Of a DNA stretch of 64,000 bases, positions 8,804-19,547 are shown one piece after another (the first letter of the stretch is position 1; the number at the start of each line of letters is the position of its first letter). The position numbers and the translations under genes are program-made. This DNA comes from Caulobacter sp048541825 (GTDB taxonomy: Bacteria; Pseudomonadota; Alphaproteobacteria; Caulobacterales; Caulobacteraceae): NCBI RefSeq assembly GCF_048541825.1, contig NZ_CP183332.1:620001-684000 (forward strand), given 5' to 3'. Under the pieces are notes generated by a model, which saw only the letters and a list, made by a program, of their open reading frames with translations, did not search any database and was not told where the DNA came from.

Positions 8804-10207
8804 ATGGCCAAGAAGCTGGCTCTGTTCCTGGACGGCACCTGGAACGATCTGAGAATGAAGAACCGCACCAATGTCTCGCGCCTGGCGCAGGCGGTGCTAC
8901 CTGAAAGTGGCGCGGGCGTTCGACAGGTTGTGTTCTACGATGAAGGCGTCGGTGTCTCGGCCGGCGTCGGTAAAATCGCAGATTTCGCCACCAAGACGCT
9001 CGGCGGCGCGCTTGGCAAGGGCCTGGATCGCAAGGTGGAGGCTGCCTATCGCTTCCTGGTTCTGAACTACGAACCAGGTGATGATATCTATATCTTCGGC
9101 TTCAGCCGCGGCGCGTTTACCGCCCGAAGCACGTGCGGCCTGATCCGCAAAATCGGCATTCTCAAGCGCGAATGTTTCGATGTCTGCCCACAAGCCTTCG
9201 AACTCTACGCCGACAGCACCCAGAGCCGCCGCAGCCCGGCTACGGTGCAGTTCCGCGCCCGTTACGGTCACGACGTGGTCTCCGGCGAGGAAGACTATGC
9301 CCAATATCTGGACCCCGCCGCGCTGCAGGCGCTGGCGGCGGCCAAGGCGCCGCCAGCCTCGCCCGTGGCGACCTCTACCCTGGAAGAGCTGTTCCAGCAC
9401 CGCGACACAGCCCAGACCCGAAAACTGCAGATCACCGCCAGGAGCGCGGGGCCAAATGGCGCTGACCGGACGCTGCACACCTATCGACTGATGTATGTGG
9501 GCCTGTGGGACACCGTGGCGTCCATGGGGCTGCCCGAGCGCCTGGGGCTGTTTGCCGATGCGGCCAATTCGAAATACCGCTTTCACGACACTGAGGCCTC
9601 GTCGCTGATTTCCAGCCTGAGGCACGCGGTGTCGATCGACGAGAATCGCAAGGTCTTCTCGTCGACCCCGGTCTCCAATATCGACGTGCTGAACCAGGAG
9701 TGGGCGACGGCGCGAGGCTTTTCGGTGGGCGATGTGGCGCAGAACCTCGAACCTGACCAGCCTCTGACGCCCGGCCCTGCCTATGTTCCGTATCGCTTCC
9801 GGCCCTACCAGCAGCGCTGGTTCCCCGGCGACCACGGCGCGGTCGGGGGCGGCAATCCCGTGCTGGGCCTCTCCAGCCACACCCTGCGCTGGATCGCCGA
9901 GGGCGCAGCCTGGGCGGGCCTGGAGTTCAACTGGACGGGTGGCCAGCTGGAAGACGCCCGGACCAGCGTCAACCCGCTGGTCGACTGGCCGGAACGCCGC
10001 AAGAAGAACCTGCTGGGCAATCTCGGCGGCTACAGCAATCGCAGCGGGCCGAAGCATATCCGCGAGCTGGGCGACACCGCCTACGAGCGCTACTGCCGCG
10101 CCCCGCAGGAAATCCCCGACAACGCCCGCCTGATGGCGGGGCAGCCGGGCCCAAGGCCGCGACCTCCGCCACCGCCGACCTATCCGGCTAACATGCCCAT
10201 GGCCTGA
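8804..10207 (+). CDS. DUF2235 alpha/beta-hydrolase (phospholipase-like)
   Basis: A 467-residue protein with the DUF2235 opening (LALFLDGTWND) and the serine-hydrolase nucleophile elbow GFSRGAF near residue 100. Some members of this family are type VI secretion phospholipase effectors (Tle1), while many others are chromosomal and uncharacterised. No VgrG, PAAR or immunity gene is next to it, so an effector role is not supported here. The C-terminus is proline-rich (RPRPPPPPTYP). ATG codons occur at 8798 and 8804. GGGGGAG ends at 8797, so 8804 has better spacing. Confidence 0.85.
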   Translation: MAKKLALFLDGTWNDLRMKNRTNVSRLAQAVLPESGAGVRQVVFYDEGVGVSAGVGKIADFATKTLGGALGKGLDRKVEAAYRFLVLNYEPGDDIYIFGFSRGAFTARSTCGLIRKIGILKRECFDVCPQAFELYADSTQSRRSPATVQFRARYGHDVVSGEEDYAQYLDPAALQALAAAKAPPASPVATSTLEELFQHRDTAQTRKLQITARSAGPNGADRTLHTYRLMYVGLWDTVASMGLPERLGLFADAANSKYRFHDTEASSLISSLRHAVSIDENRKVFSSTPVSNIDVLNQEWATARGFSVGDVAQNLEPDQPLTPGPAYVPYRFRPYQQRWFPGDHGAVGGGNPVLGLSSHTLRWIAEGAAWAGLEFNWTGGQLEDARTSVNPLVDWPERRKKNLLGNLGGYSNRSGPKHIRELGDTAYERYCRAPQEIPDNARLMAGQPGPRPRPPPPPTYPANMPMA

Positions 10208-10214
10208 GGGCGCA

Positions 10215-10258
10215 AAACAAGAAAACGCCCCGGCCTTTCGACCGGGGCGCCCTTGTTT
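10215..10258. terminator. Bidirectional terminator between DUF2235 gene and rpoD
   Basis: The stem CGCCCCGG (10226-10233) pairs with CCGGGGCG (10242-10249) around an 8-nt loop. An outer stem AAACAAG (10215-10221) pairs with CTTGTTT (10252-10258). A/T-rich flanks lie on both sides. It sits between the stops of two convergent genes and can end both transcripts. Confidence 0.85.
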
Positions 10259-10277
10259 CTGGTTCCTGAAACCAGCC

Positions 10278-12233
<1,956 letters not shown>

Positions 12234-12688
12234 CAAGGTCTCCGAAGTCGGCGCGACATCCCCCGCGAGACGCGCGCCGAAAAAATTCTAGATCCGAAAA
12301 GGTCCCGCCCGCCTGGAGCCGCGCCGTCCTTCGGTGGTTTCCCAAAAAAATCTTGGTGTCAAAGCGCCGCATGGGGTTAGCGCTGAACGTTCGCCACGGA
12401 AGATCGCTCCGCGAGAAACCTCTCGGCGGAGACACGGGCGTGTCAGCGCGGCCTTGTGCGTACGACCTTGACGGTCCGCGACCACTTGGGATCCAGCGTC
12501 GGCGGCGAGGGTGACATCCTGTTTCGGTAAGGGCGCGCGCGATGCGACGGCGGCCCGCTCGATGTCAATCAGCTGCTTGGCAAATCCTTGAGTCGGCAAA
12601 TGGCGGGGCGAGGGGGCGGTGTCAAGGGGCGTGGACTGATTCCGGCCTCTACTTCCGCTCTCCCCGGCGAAGGCCGGGGAGAGCGGAC
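12234..12688. promoter_or_regulatory. dnaG-rpoD intergenic region, probable rpoD leader
   Basis: No convincing coding sequence is seen in this 455-bp gap. On the minus strand a TTGACA (around 12353-12358) followed by a T-rich tract, and a second T-rich tract near 12285, are possible promoter or leader elements for rpoD, but no -10 can be assigned with confidence. The dnaG-proximal end holds a strong hairpin, listed separately. Confidence 0.35.
12655..12686. repeat. 14-bp perfect stem-loop downstream of dnaG
   Basis: CCGCTCTCCCCGGC (12655-12668) is the exact complement of 12673-12686, with a GAAG loop. It starts 3 bp beyond the dnaG stop. No T-run follows on the minus strand, so it may stabilise the dnaG 3' end or belong to an intergenic palindrome family rather than be an intrinsic terminator. 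Confidence 0.8.
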
Positions 12689-14587
12689 TTAAGACTCGCC
12701 CCGCCAGAACTCCAGATTGCTGATCTGGCGCTGAAGCACGCCGATGCGGGTGCGCAGGTCGCGGGTGGCGGTCAGGCTGCCGGCGGTGACAGGTTCGTGG
12801 CGCAGGGATTCCAGGGCCTGTTCGGCATTGGCGACCTCGATCACCGCTTCGTAGCAGGCCGACCACAGGGCCCGGGCGCGGTGCGGCTCCATGTTCGGGT
12901 CCAGGAAGGGCGCGCCGGCCAGGGCCTGCGCCACACGCTCCAGCTCGACGATCTGGGCCGCATAGCCCTTGCGGTCCAGGATCTCGCGGAACGGAGCGTC
13001 GTCACCCATGTCGTCGACCAGGGCCTCGAACAGCTCCAGTGCCAGGGGCCGCAGGCGTAGATCGCCAAAGCCCACCCGCTCGACCGCCTCGTCATAGGGC
13101 CGCGCCCAGCCGGGATGGTCGATGGCGGCCAGGGCGATGGCGGCGTGGAAGGGATTGAGCCGCTCGGTGATCTGGGCGCGGGCCAGTCCGCGAATGCCGG
13201 GATCGGGCGGTTCACGCTTGCCGTTCATCCACTGGCTGCGCGGGGTGAACGGCCGCCCACCCCCGTAGCCGCCGCCGTCATTGGGCGTGAAGGCCGTGCG
13301 CGGAAATAGGGCGTCCAGCCTGCCCAGCAGGTCGTCGCGATAGGCCTGGGCCAGGTCCTTGTCGGCGATGCTCGCGGCGGCGGCGCGCAGCCGCTGTTTC
13401 AGGCCGGCCTTGCGCTCGGGCGTGTCCAGCGGCTCAAGATCCCGCTCGCGGACAAACAACTGCTCGACGAACGGCGTGGTGTTGGAGACCTGGGCCTTCA
13501 GCGCCGCGGGACCCTGCTCGCGCAGAACATCGTCGGGATCCTTGCCGCCGGTCACCAGCGAGAAGCGGAACGAGCGGCCGGGCTTCAGCAGGGGCAGGGC
13601 GCGGTCCATGGCCCGGCTGGCGGCGCGCTGGCCGGCCTTGTCGCCGTCGAAACACAGGGTGGGTTCGGGATGCAGGCGCCACAGCACCTCCATCTGTTCC
13701 TCGGTCATGGCCGTGCCCATGGCCGCCACGGCCGCAACGCCTGCGCGGTGGCAGGCGATGACGTCCATATAGCCTTCCACCACCACCAACGGATTTGTCT
13801 CGGTGGGGGCGGCGGCCTGGGCGGCGTGCAGGATCTTGCGGGCCTCGTACAGGCCATACAGCAGCCGGCCCTTGTGGAAGAGGCTGGTCTCGGGGCCGTT
13901 CAGATATTTGGCCCGCGCCGCCGGATCCATGGCCCGGCCGCCGAACGAGACGACCTTGCCGCGCGTGTCGGTGATCGGAAAGATGATCCGGTCGCGGAAG
14001 CGGTCATAGGGCGCGCCGCCGTCTTCCGGCGCGATCAGCACCCCGGCCTCGACCAGATCGCCCGGCTGGGCGCCCTTGGCGATCAGATAGTCCTTCAGGC
14101 CCGTACGGTTGTTGGGCGCAAAGCCGATGTGGAAGCGGCTCCACTCGCTCTCGGGCAGGCCGCGACGCTCCAGATAGGCCCGCGCGGCCTGGCCCACCGG
14201 GCGGCGCAGCTCGGCCTCGAACCAGGCGGCGGCCAGCTCCATCCAGTCGCCCAGGCCCTGGCGTTTCTTGTCTTCCTGGGCGGCGCGGATGTCGGGCTCG
14301 GGCAGGGTCATGCCAGCTTCCGAGGCCAGGCGCTCGATCGCCTCGGTAAAGGTCAGGCGCTCGGTTTCCTGCAGGAAACTGATGATGTCGCCGTGCTTGC
14401 CGCTGGAGAAGCAGTGATAAAAGCCTTTGTCGTCATTGACGAAGAACGACGGGCTCTTTTCCTTGGTGAACGGCGACAGCCCGGCATATTCGCGCCCCTG
14501 CCGCCGCAGCTTCACCGATTTCCCGATCACGTCGGAAGGGCGAAGGCGGGACTTCAGTTCTTCAAGAAAGCGGTCGTCGAAGCGCAT
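12689..14587 (-). CDS. dnaG: DNA primase DnaG
   Basis: DnaG makes RNA primers at the replication fork. The 632-residue protein has the N-terminal CHC2-type region, the catalytic Toprim core (VVVEGYMDVIACH near 270 and CFDGDKAGQRAA near 315), and a C-terminal helicase-binding region. The usual zinc ligands are altered: where the family has CPFH and CFGCG, this protein has SPFT (38-41) and CFSSG (59-63), so only one cysteine of the four ligands is left. I believe this substitution is shared by many alphaproteobacteria. rpoD follows on the same strand. Confidence 0.97.
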   Translation of the reverse strand: MRFDDRFLEELKSRLRPSDVIGKSVKLRRQGREYAGLSPFTKEKSPSFFVNDDKGFYHCFSSGKHGDIISFLQETERLTFTEAIERLASEAGMTLPEPDIRAAQEDKKRQGLGDWMELAAAWFEAELRRPVGQAARAYLERRGLPESEWSRFHIGFAPNNRTGLKDYLIAKGAQPGDLVEAGVLIAPEDGGAPYDRFRDRIIFPITDTRGKVVSFGGRAMDPAARAKYLNGPETSLFHKGRLLYGLYEARKILHAAQAAAPTETNPLVVVEGYMDVIACHRAGVAAVAAMGTAMTEEQMEVLWRLHPEPTLCFDGDKAGQRAASRAMDRALPLLKPGRSFRFSLVTGGKDPDDVLREQGPAALKAQVSNTTPFVEQLFVRERDLEPLDTPERKAGLKQRLRAAAASIADKDLAQAYRDDLLGRLDALFPRTAFTPNDGGGYGGGRPFTPRSQWMNGKREPPDPGIRGLARAQITERLNPFHAAIALAAIDHPGWARPYDEAVERVGFGDLRLRPLALELFEALVDDMGDDAPFREILDRKGYAAQIVELERVAQALAGAPFLDPNMEPHRARALWSACYEAVIEVANAEQALESLRHEPVTAGSLTATRDLRTRIGVLQRQISNLEFWRGES

Positions 14588-14658
14588 GGCGGGTGTCGTC
14601 TAGCATAGGCCATGGCCGGATGCGGCGCATCAAGCGATCGTCGGCGGACGCCGACCGT

Positions 14659-15639
14659 TCACCCCTGGCCGACGGTGAGGACCACGCTGCCGCGCTTGTG
14701 GCCCTGTTCGACACAGGCATGGGCCTCGGCGGCATTTTCCAGCGGATAGACCCGGTCGATGACGGGCTGGAAATCCCCGGCCTGGGCCAGTTGGGCCAGT
14801 AGCTCCAGGTCCCGCAGTGTGACCTTGGCAACCCCGCCCACCTGGCGGATGCCGCTGGACCGCGACGGACCCCCTAGCCCAAGGGCCTGGCCCAGGCTGC
14901 CCTGAACGACCAGCAGCCGGCCGCCGGGGCGCAGCAGATGGCCGCAGCGGGCGAAGGGCGCGGTGCCGGTGGTGTCGAGAATGAGGTCATAGGTGCGGTC
15001 CGAGGCGGCGAAATCCCGGGTCCGGTAGTCGATGACGGCCTGGGCCCCGAGGCTGCGGACCAGACCCTCATTGGCGGCGCTGCAGACGGCCGTGACCTGG
15101 GCTCCGAAATAGCGGGCCAACTGAACGGCAGCTGAGCCCACGCAGCCTGACGCGCCGACGACCAGAACCCGCTCGCCCCGCCTCAGCGCCCCCTTGCCGC
15201 GCAGGAAGGCCAGGGCGGTGGTGCCGCCGAAGCAGAGGGCGGCGGCGGTCTCGAAGCTGAGGTTGGCGGGCTTGTGGCTGATCAGGTCGTGCTCACGCAG
15301 CACCCGGAACTCGGCGTGGCAGCCGAAGCGGGCTCCGGTGAAGGCAAAGACCGGATCGCCGGCCTTGAACCGCGTCACGGCCTTACCCGTGGCCACCACC
15401 TCGCCGGCCAGCTCCGTGCCCAGGATGGGGTTGCGCGGCGCGATCAGGCCGAAGGCCGGACGCGCCAGGGCCCCGAACCCCGGCGGCATGGTCAGGCTGC
15501 GGGCTCGCCAGTCGGCCGAGCTGACCGTCGTCGCCCGGATGCGGACCAGAACCTCGTGGTCGCGGGGTGTCGGCACCGGCGCCTCTCCGAGGCTGACCAC
15601 GCTGGGCGGTCCATAGGTGCGGCAGAGGGCGGCTTTCAT
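14659..15639 (-). CDS. MDR-family NAD(P)-dependent quinone oxidoreductase/alcohol dehydrogenase
   Basis: A 326-residue medium-chain dehydrogenase/reductase. The N-terminal GroES-like domain opens MKAALCRTYGPPSVVSL and carries LGTELAGEVVATG. The Rossmann part has VLVVGASGCVGSAAVQLA near 150. The structural and catalytic zinc cysteines of true alcohol dehydrogenases are not evident, which favours the zinc-free quinone reductase branch. It is divergent from a LysR regulator with 86 bp between the likely starts, so it is the probable regulatory target. The substrate is not determined. Confidence 0.85.
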   Translation of the reverse strand: MKAALCRTYGPPSVVSLGEAPVPTPRDHEVLVRIRATTVSSADWRARSLTMPPGFGALARPAFGLIAPRNPILGTELAGEVVATGKAVTRFKAGDPVFAFTGARFGCHAEFRVLREHDLISHKPANLSFETAAALCFGGTTALAFLRGKGALRRGERVLVVGASGCVGSAAVQLARYFGAQVTAVCSAANEGLVRSLGAQAVIDYRTRDFAASDRTYDLILDTTGTAPFARCGHLLRPGGRLLVVQGSLGQALGLGGPSRSSGIRQVGGVAKVTLRDLELLAQLAQAGDFQPVIDRVYPLENAAEAHACVEQGHKRGSVVLTVGQG

Positions 15640-15725
15640 GCGGGCAGGTCCTGTCGGTCGGTGTTGCCGGCAGGTTTTAGGTCGTCTGATTTTGCATGGA
15701 TATTGCGCTTTTTGGCGGAATTGCT
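15640..15725. promoter_or_regulatory. Divergent promoter region, oxidoreductase / LysR
   Basis: This short AT-richer gap separates the divergent oxidoreductase and LysR genes and should contain both promoters and the LysR operator. TGCAT (about 15692) and ATGCA (15726) form a loose inverted pair. No firm LysR box (T-N11-A with dyad) could be fixed by eye. Confidence 0.4.
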
Positions 15726-16646
15726 ATGCATTTTCGCATGGATTGGCGGGCTGTAAAATTCGACTGGAATCGGGCGCGGGCCTTTCTGATCACCGCCGAG
15801 GAAGGCTCGCTGTCCGCAGCAGCGCGGGCTCTGGGCATGGCCCAGCCGACCCTGGGGCGACAGGTCGAGGCCCTGCAGGAGGAGCTCGGCGTCGTCCTGT
15901 TCGAGCGGGTCGGACGCGGCCTGACCCTGACCCCGAGTGGCCTTGAATTGCTGGATCATGTCCGGGCCATGGGCGAGGCGGCCGGCCGGGTGTCGCTGAC
16001 GGCGGCGGGCCAGTCCCAGTCGGTCCAGGGCAAGGTCGTGCTGGCGGCCAGCGAGGTCCATGCGGCCTTCATCCTGCCGGGCTTCTTGGCGAAGCTGCGG
16101 CAGAGCCATCCCGGCATCGAGGTCGAGATCGTGGTCTCCAGCCGCGCCAGCGACCTGCGGCGGCGCGAGGCCGACATCGCCATCCGCAATTTCCGCCCCG
16201 TCGAGCCGGACCTGGTGGCCACCAAGATCCGCGATGTACCGGCCCGTCTCTATGCCACTCCGGCCTATCTCGAGCGCCTGGGCACACCGCGTCTGCCCTA
16301 TGACCTGCGCGACGCCGACTTCATCAGCATCGACGGCTCGGGACTGTTCCTGAAGGGCCTGGTCGCCATGGGCCTGCCCCTGACCGAGCGCAACTTCCCG
16401 GTCCTGACCGAGAGCTATCTGGTCATGTGGGAACTGGTGAAGCAGGGCGTGGGCATCGGCATTCTCGACGGCTCGATCGGCGACGCCGAGCCCAGGGTGG
16501 TCCGGGCCCTGCCTGACCTGGAACCGCTGATGTTCCCCATCTGGCTGGTGGCGCATCGCGAGCTCAACAAGAGCCGCCGCTTCCGGATCGTCTTCGACCT
16601 GCTGGCCGCCGAACTCAGGGCGCGAGGCGGACCGGCGGACGCTTGA
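15726..16646 (+). CDS. LysR-family transcriptional regulator
   Basis: About 306 residues. The N-terminal winged helix-turn-helix is clear (FLITAEEGSLSAAARALGM, QPTLGRQVEALQEELG, FERVGRGLTLT), and a C-terminal effector domain follows with the typical RRREADIAIRNFRP segment. ATG codons occur at 15696, 15726 and 15738. The first would put the likely divergent promoter inside the gene. GGCGGA precedes the second. It probably controls the divergent oxidoreductase. Its 3' end overlaps the convergent membrane-protein gene by 32 bp. Confidence 0.88.
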   Translation: MHFRMDWRAVKFDWNRARAFLITAEEGSLSAAARALGMAQPTLGRQVEALQEELGVVLFERVGRGLTLTPSGLELLDHVRAMGEAAGRVSLTAAGQSQSVQGKVVLAASEVHAAFILPGFLAKLRQSHPGIEVEIVVSSRASDLRRREADIAIRNFRPVEPDLVATKIRDVPARLYATPAYLERLGTPRLPYDLRDADFISIDGSGLFLKGLVAMGLPLTERNFPVLTESYLVMWELVKQGVGIGILDGSIGDAEPRVVRALPDLEPLMFPIWLVAHRELNKSRRFRIVFDLLAAELRARGGPADA

Positions 16647-17007
16647 TACCGATCCACAGGGAAAGGCCGAATAGGATGGTCAGGACCGGCAGCCACAACA
16701 TCCGCTCGGCCGCCGAGGGGGTGACGATATGCACGGCGATCCCGACCGCCATATAGGCGCAGACCGGCCAGATGAGCCATCGGGGACCCCATTGGGACTG
16801 CAGGCCGCTGGCGCCCAGGACGATCCGGACCATGGCCAGCAGCAGGATGATCGAGACGGCGGGGATCAGGCGGATCTCTAGCGGAAGAGCGCCCGACCAC
16901 TGGCCGCCGAGGGTCAGATGACCCCAGGGCGCGCCCAGGATCAGCGCGGCCTGGAAAAGGATCACAATACCCATGACAATGGCGAAGGCTAATCCGGTCG
17001 ACTTCAT
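16615..17007 (-). CDS. Hypothetical four-helix membrane protein, 130 aa
   Basis: No family recognised. Four hydrophobic segments are visible (starting near LAFAIVMGIVILFQAALIL, LIPAVSIILLLAMVRIVL, WLIWPVCAYMAVGIAVHIV and LWLPVLTILFGLSLWIGI), ending in a basic tail KRPPVRLAP. ATG at 17007 is chosen because GGAGCGAGGG lies just upstream and the membrane segment starts directly after it. The last 32 bp overlap the LysR 3' end tail to tail. Confidence 0.6.
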   Translation of the reverse strand: MKSTGLAFAIVMGIVILFQAALILGAPWGHLTLGGQWSGALPLEIRLIPAVSIILLLAMVRIVLGASGLQSQWGPRWLIWPVCAYMAVGIAVHIVTPSAAERMLWLPVLTILFGLSLWIGIKRPPVRLAP

Positions 17008-17235
17008 TTCGGCCCTCGCTCCTGCAGTTTCCGGCTCGCCCCTGACATGTTCGTCAACAGGTGAGCCAGAACGCTCCGTATCACGCGTATGGAGCGCTAT
17101 TCGATCCGAATTCACGAGATTTGGGAAGCAATCTGGCCTGAGAAGCCCGTTTCTATCCGGTGCTGAAGTCGCTGAGATCCCGGCAGGCTGCGGCCCCTAG
17201 CAGCCAGAAGAACAGGGAACCAGGCGCCCTCATGG

Positions 17236-17949
17236 CTAGATCTCCTGCCGGAATGTCACCACCAGCACGTCGCGCAGGGCCGGGCGGTCCGGGTCTTCGG
17301 GGCGGATCGCAGTGACGCCGTGCAGCACCCGAAGGTCGTCCAGCAGCACCATGTCGGCTGGGGCTGTCAGGGTGAAACTGCCGAGGGATTTGCCGCCAGG
17401 AGCATAGATGCTGGTCACGCCGCTGCGCACATTCACCCGGTCGACCAGCATGACGATCACCCAGTCCACGCCGTCGCGGTGCGCGCCCTCGGGCGTGGGC
17501 TGGCCCACCTCGCCGGCCCGGGCCTCGACGCGAAACTGGTGCAGTTCCACATGCCAGGAGATGGGCGGCTGGGGCGTGATCGGATGGAAGAGCGAAAGCC
17601 CCTGCGCGATCACGCCGCGCGTAACCGGATGGTCGGCGATGGCGTCGGTCACCGGCTCGAACCAGCGCTGCACCCCGCCGTTCAGGGCGTTGTAGTCGCG
17701 GCTCTGATAGTGCGGCTGGTGCGGCTTGCGGACCACGCTTTCAGGCGTCGCGGCGAAGGCGGCGAAGCGGCGTTTGCGGTAGCGGCCGCCATCGGCCATG
17801 AAGCCGTCCAGGCCCAGGTCGTTCCAGCTGTCGGCGAAACCGGCCCAGTCGGTCAGGGCGGCGGGCCCCAGCAGGGCGCGGGTCTGATCAGCCGGCGAGC
17901 GCGCATAGCCCTGATCGACCAGGGCCTGACGCAGGGCTTGGCCGCTCAC
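17236..17949 (-). CDS. 2OG-Fe dioxygenase (PF10014/IleDO-like)
   Basis: A 237-residue protein resembling the 2OG-Fe dioxygenase family that includes bacterial L-isoleucine dioxygenase: GAHRDGVDWVIVMLV supplies the His-x-Asp ligands and DDLRVLHGVTAI the distal histidine, with an arginine after it for 2-oxoglutarate. The likely substrate is a free amino acid, by family. Start GTG at 17949 overlaps the stop of the upstream globin gene (GTGA) and follows GGGGGCGGCAGC, so the two are translationally coupled. Oxygen supply by the globin is an inference from this pairing. Confidence 0.78.
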   Translation of the reverse strand: MSGQALRQALVDQGYARSPADQTRALLGPAALTDWAGFADSWNDLGLDGFMADGGRYRKRRFAAFAATPESVVRKPHQPHYQSRDYNALNGGVQRWFEPVTDAIADHPVTRGVIAQGLSLFHPITPQPPISWHVELHQFRVEARAGEVGQPTPEGAHRDGVDWVIVMLVDRVNVRSGVTSIYAPGGKSLGSFTLTAPADMVLLDDLRVLHGVTAIRPEDPDRPALRDVLVVTFRQEI

Positions 17950-18335
17950 GCTGCCGCCCCCGGCCGGAACGACAGGCCGCGCTTGAGGGTCTGGGCGATG
18001 CGCTCTGCCTTGGCGCCGACCAGGGCCGCGCGCGGCGCGTCGAACAGCTCGGCGCAGGTCAGGTGGAACAGGCCCAGCCACGGGGTGAACAGGCCCTCGG
18101 TGAGGCCCTCGACCCGCTGGTGCACGGCCATGGGCGAGCCCTTGTACGCGGTCGAGCCCTGCAGCACGCCGGCCCAGAACCGCTTCAGCGTCGCCAGATG
18201 TTCGGGCCAGCCGTCATCGCCCACGGCCTTCTGGAAGATCGGTCCCAGGCGGTGGTGCTGCTGGACCTTGGCGTAAAAGGTCTCGACCAGGGCGTCGATC
18301 TCGGCGTCGGTGAAGGGCGCGGGTTGCAGGGTCAT
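17946..18335 (-). CDS. Group III truncated hemoglobin
   Basis: A 129-residue protein starting MTLQPAPFTDAEIDALVETF. The helix pattern (FYAKVQQHHRLGPIFQKAV, then WPEHLATLKRFWAGVLQG, then MAVHQRV) fits group III truncated hemoglobins, with the histidine of MAVHQ as the likely proximal ligand and FWAGVL in helix E. Such proteins bind oxygen or nitric oxide. It is the first gene of a two-gene operon with the overlapping dioxygenase gene downstream. The start at 18335 gives the normal family length. Confidence 0.85.
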   Translation of the reverse strand: MTLQPAPFTDAEIDALVETFYAKVQQHHRLGPIFQKAVGDDGWPEHLATLKRFWAGVLQGSTAYKGSPMAVHQRVEGLTEGLFTPWLGLFHLTCAELFDAPRAALVGAKAERIAQTLKRGLSFRPGAAA

Positions 18336-18440
18336 CGCCGATACATGGTGTGGGTTGCCCGCAAGCCAAACCATGCGGTGAATCAAATTGGGTATGTTCC
18401 CCAGCTTGACCGTTTCGGCGCTCCGGCGCACGTCTCGCCC

Positions 18441-19547
18441 ATGATCAAGCTGCCGCCCCTGAAGCCCGATTCCGATCAGATGCTGCATCTGGACGCCCTG
18501 CGCATCGTCGGGGCGGTGATGATCGTGGTGTTCCACTTCAATCGCTTCATCAATCTGGACGGTCACTGGCAGCTTGCCGACGACACGATCAAGACCTTCA
18601 GTCTGATCGTCGACCTGTTCTTCGTGATCAGCGGCTATGTGATGGCGGCGATCTATACCGGCCGCCTGACCACGCCGGCGAAGTACGGCGACTTTCTGAA
18701 GAAGCGGGTGGCGCGGCTGGGGCCGCTGCACTGGGCCACGATGCTGGTGTTCATCGCCGTGGCCGCCGCCGGCGCGGCCGGCTGGATCCAGGACCGTGAT
18801 CCCCGGCGCTATGACGCCGCCTGCATCGTGCCCAACATCCTGTTCATCCACGCCTGGGGTGTGTGCCAATCCCAGACCTGGAACTTCGTCAGCTGGGCGA
18901 TCAGCGCCGAGATGGGGGTCTATATCGCCCTCCCGCTGCTGTTCTGGGTCACCGCCAAGGGACGCTGGGTCACCGGTGGCCTGGCGATCCTCAGTCTGGT
19001 GATCCTGTTACAGACCCCGCATGGCGACCGGCCCTTCCATCAGTGGACCTGGGATTACGGCGTGCTGCGAGCTGTGCCAGGCTTCCTGATCGGCATGCTG
19101 GGCTTCCAGATCCGGCCGCTGCTGGCCAGACTGCCCTATCCGAACCTTTTGATGTGGGGCCTCTTGGCCGCCTTCCTGATCGCCTCGCCGCTGAAGGTTC
19201 CCCGCGATGCGCTGCTGCTGGTGATCTATGCCGTCGGCCTGGCCGGGATCGCCGCTGACGCCGCCGGACCGGTGGGACCCGTCACCCGCCGCCTGGCGCC
19301 CTGGGCCCAGCTCAGCTTCACCCTCTATATGCTGCACCCCATCGCCCTGAAGATGGGCCTGGCCTGGGTGGGGCTGGGGATGTGGAACCTGAACGGTGAC
19401 CTGATGCGCCTGTGGGTTCTGTTCTGGGTCGTGGCCTTGGTCCCGCTGGCCTATCTGTCGCTGATCCTGTTCGAGCGTCCGGCCAGGGACTGGATCGCGG
19501 GGCTCAGCTGGCCGAAATCTGGTCCACCCAGTCCGGAAGCGCGCTGA
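18441..19547 (+). CDS. Acyltransferase family 3 integral membrane protein
   Basis: A 368-residue multispanning protein. The N-terminal HLDALRIVGAVMIVVFHFNRF carries the conserved arginine and the histidine of the acyltransferase-3 family (O-acetylation of surface polysaccharides, lipids or antibiotics). It is followed by VDLFFVISGYVM and an ARLGPLHWATM loop. About ten membrane helices are visible. It is divergent from the globin-dioxygenase operon and its 3' end overlaps the convergent HAD gene by 44 bp. The acceptor molecule is unknown. Confidence 0.87.
   Translation: MIKLPPLKPDSDQMLHLDALRIVGAVMIVVFHFNRFINLDGHWQLADDTIKTFSLIVDLFFVISGYVMAAIYTGRLTTPAKYGDFLKKRVARLGPLHWATMLVFIAVAAAGAAGWIQDRDPRRYDAACIVPNILFIHAWGVCQSQTWNFVSWAISAEMGVYIALPLLFWVTAKGRWVTGGLAILSLVILLQTPHGDRPFHQWTWDYGVLRAVPGFLIGMLGFQIRPLLARLPYPNLLMWGLLAAFLIASPLKVPRDALLLVIYAVGLAGIAADAAGPVGPVTRRLAPWAQLSFTLYMLHPIALKMGLAWVGLGMWNLNGDLMRLWVLFWVVALVPLAYLSLILFERPARDWIAGLSWPKSGPPSPEAR

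Noticed and set aside
8804..10207. Type VI secretion effector (Tle1)
   Set aside because: DUF2235 membership alone is not enough. No VgrG, PAAR, adaptor or immunity gene is adjacent.
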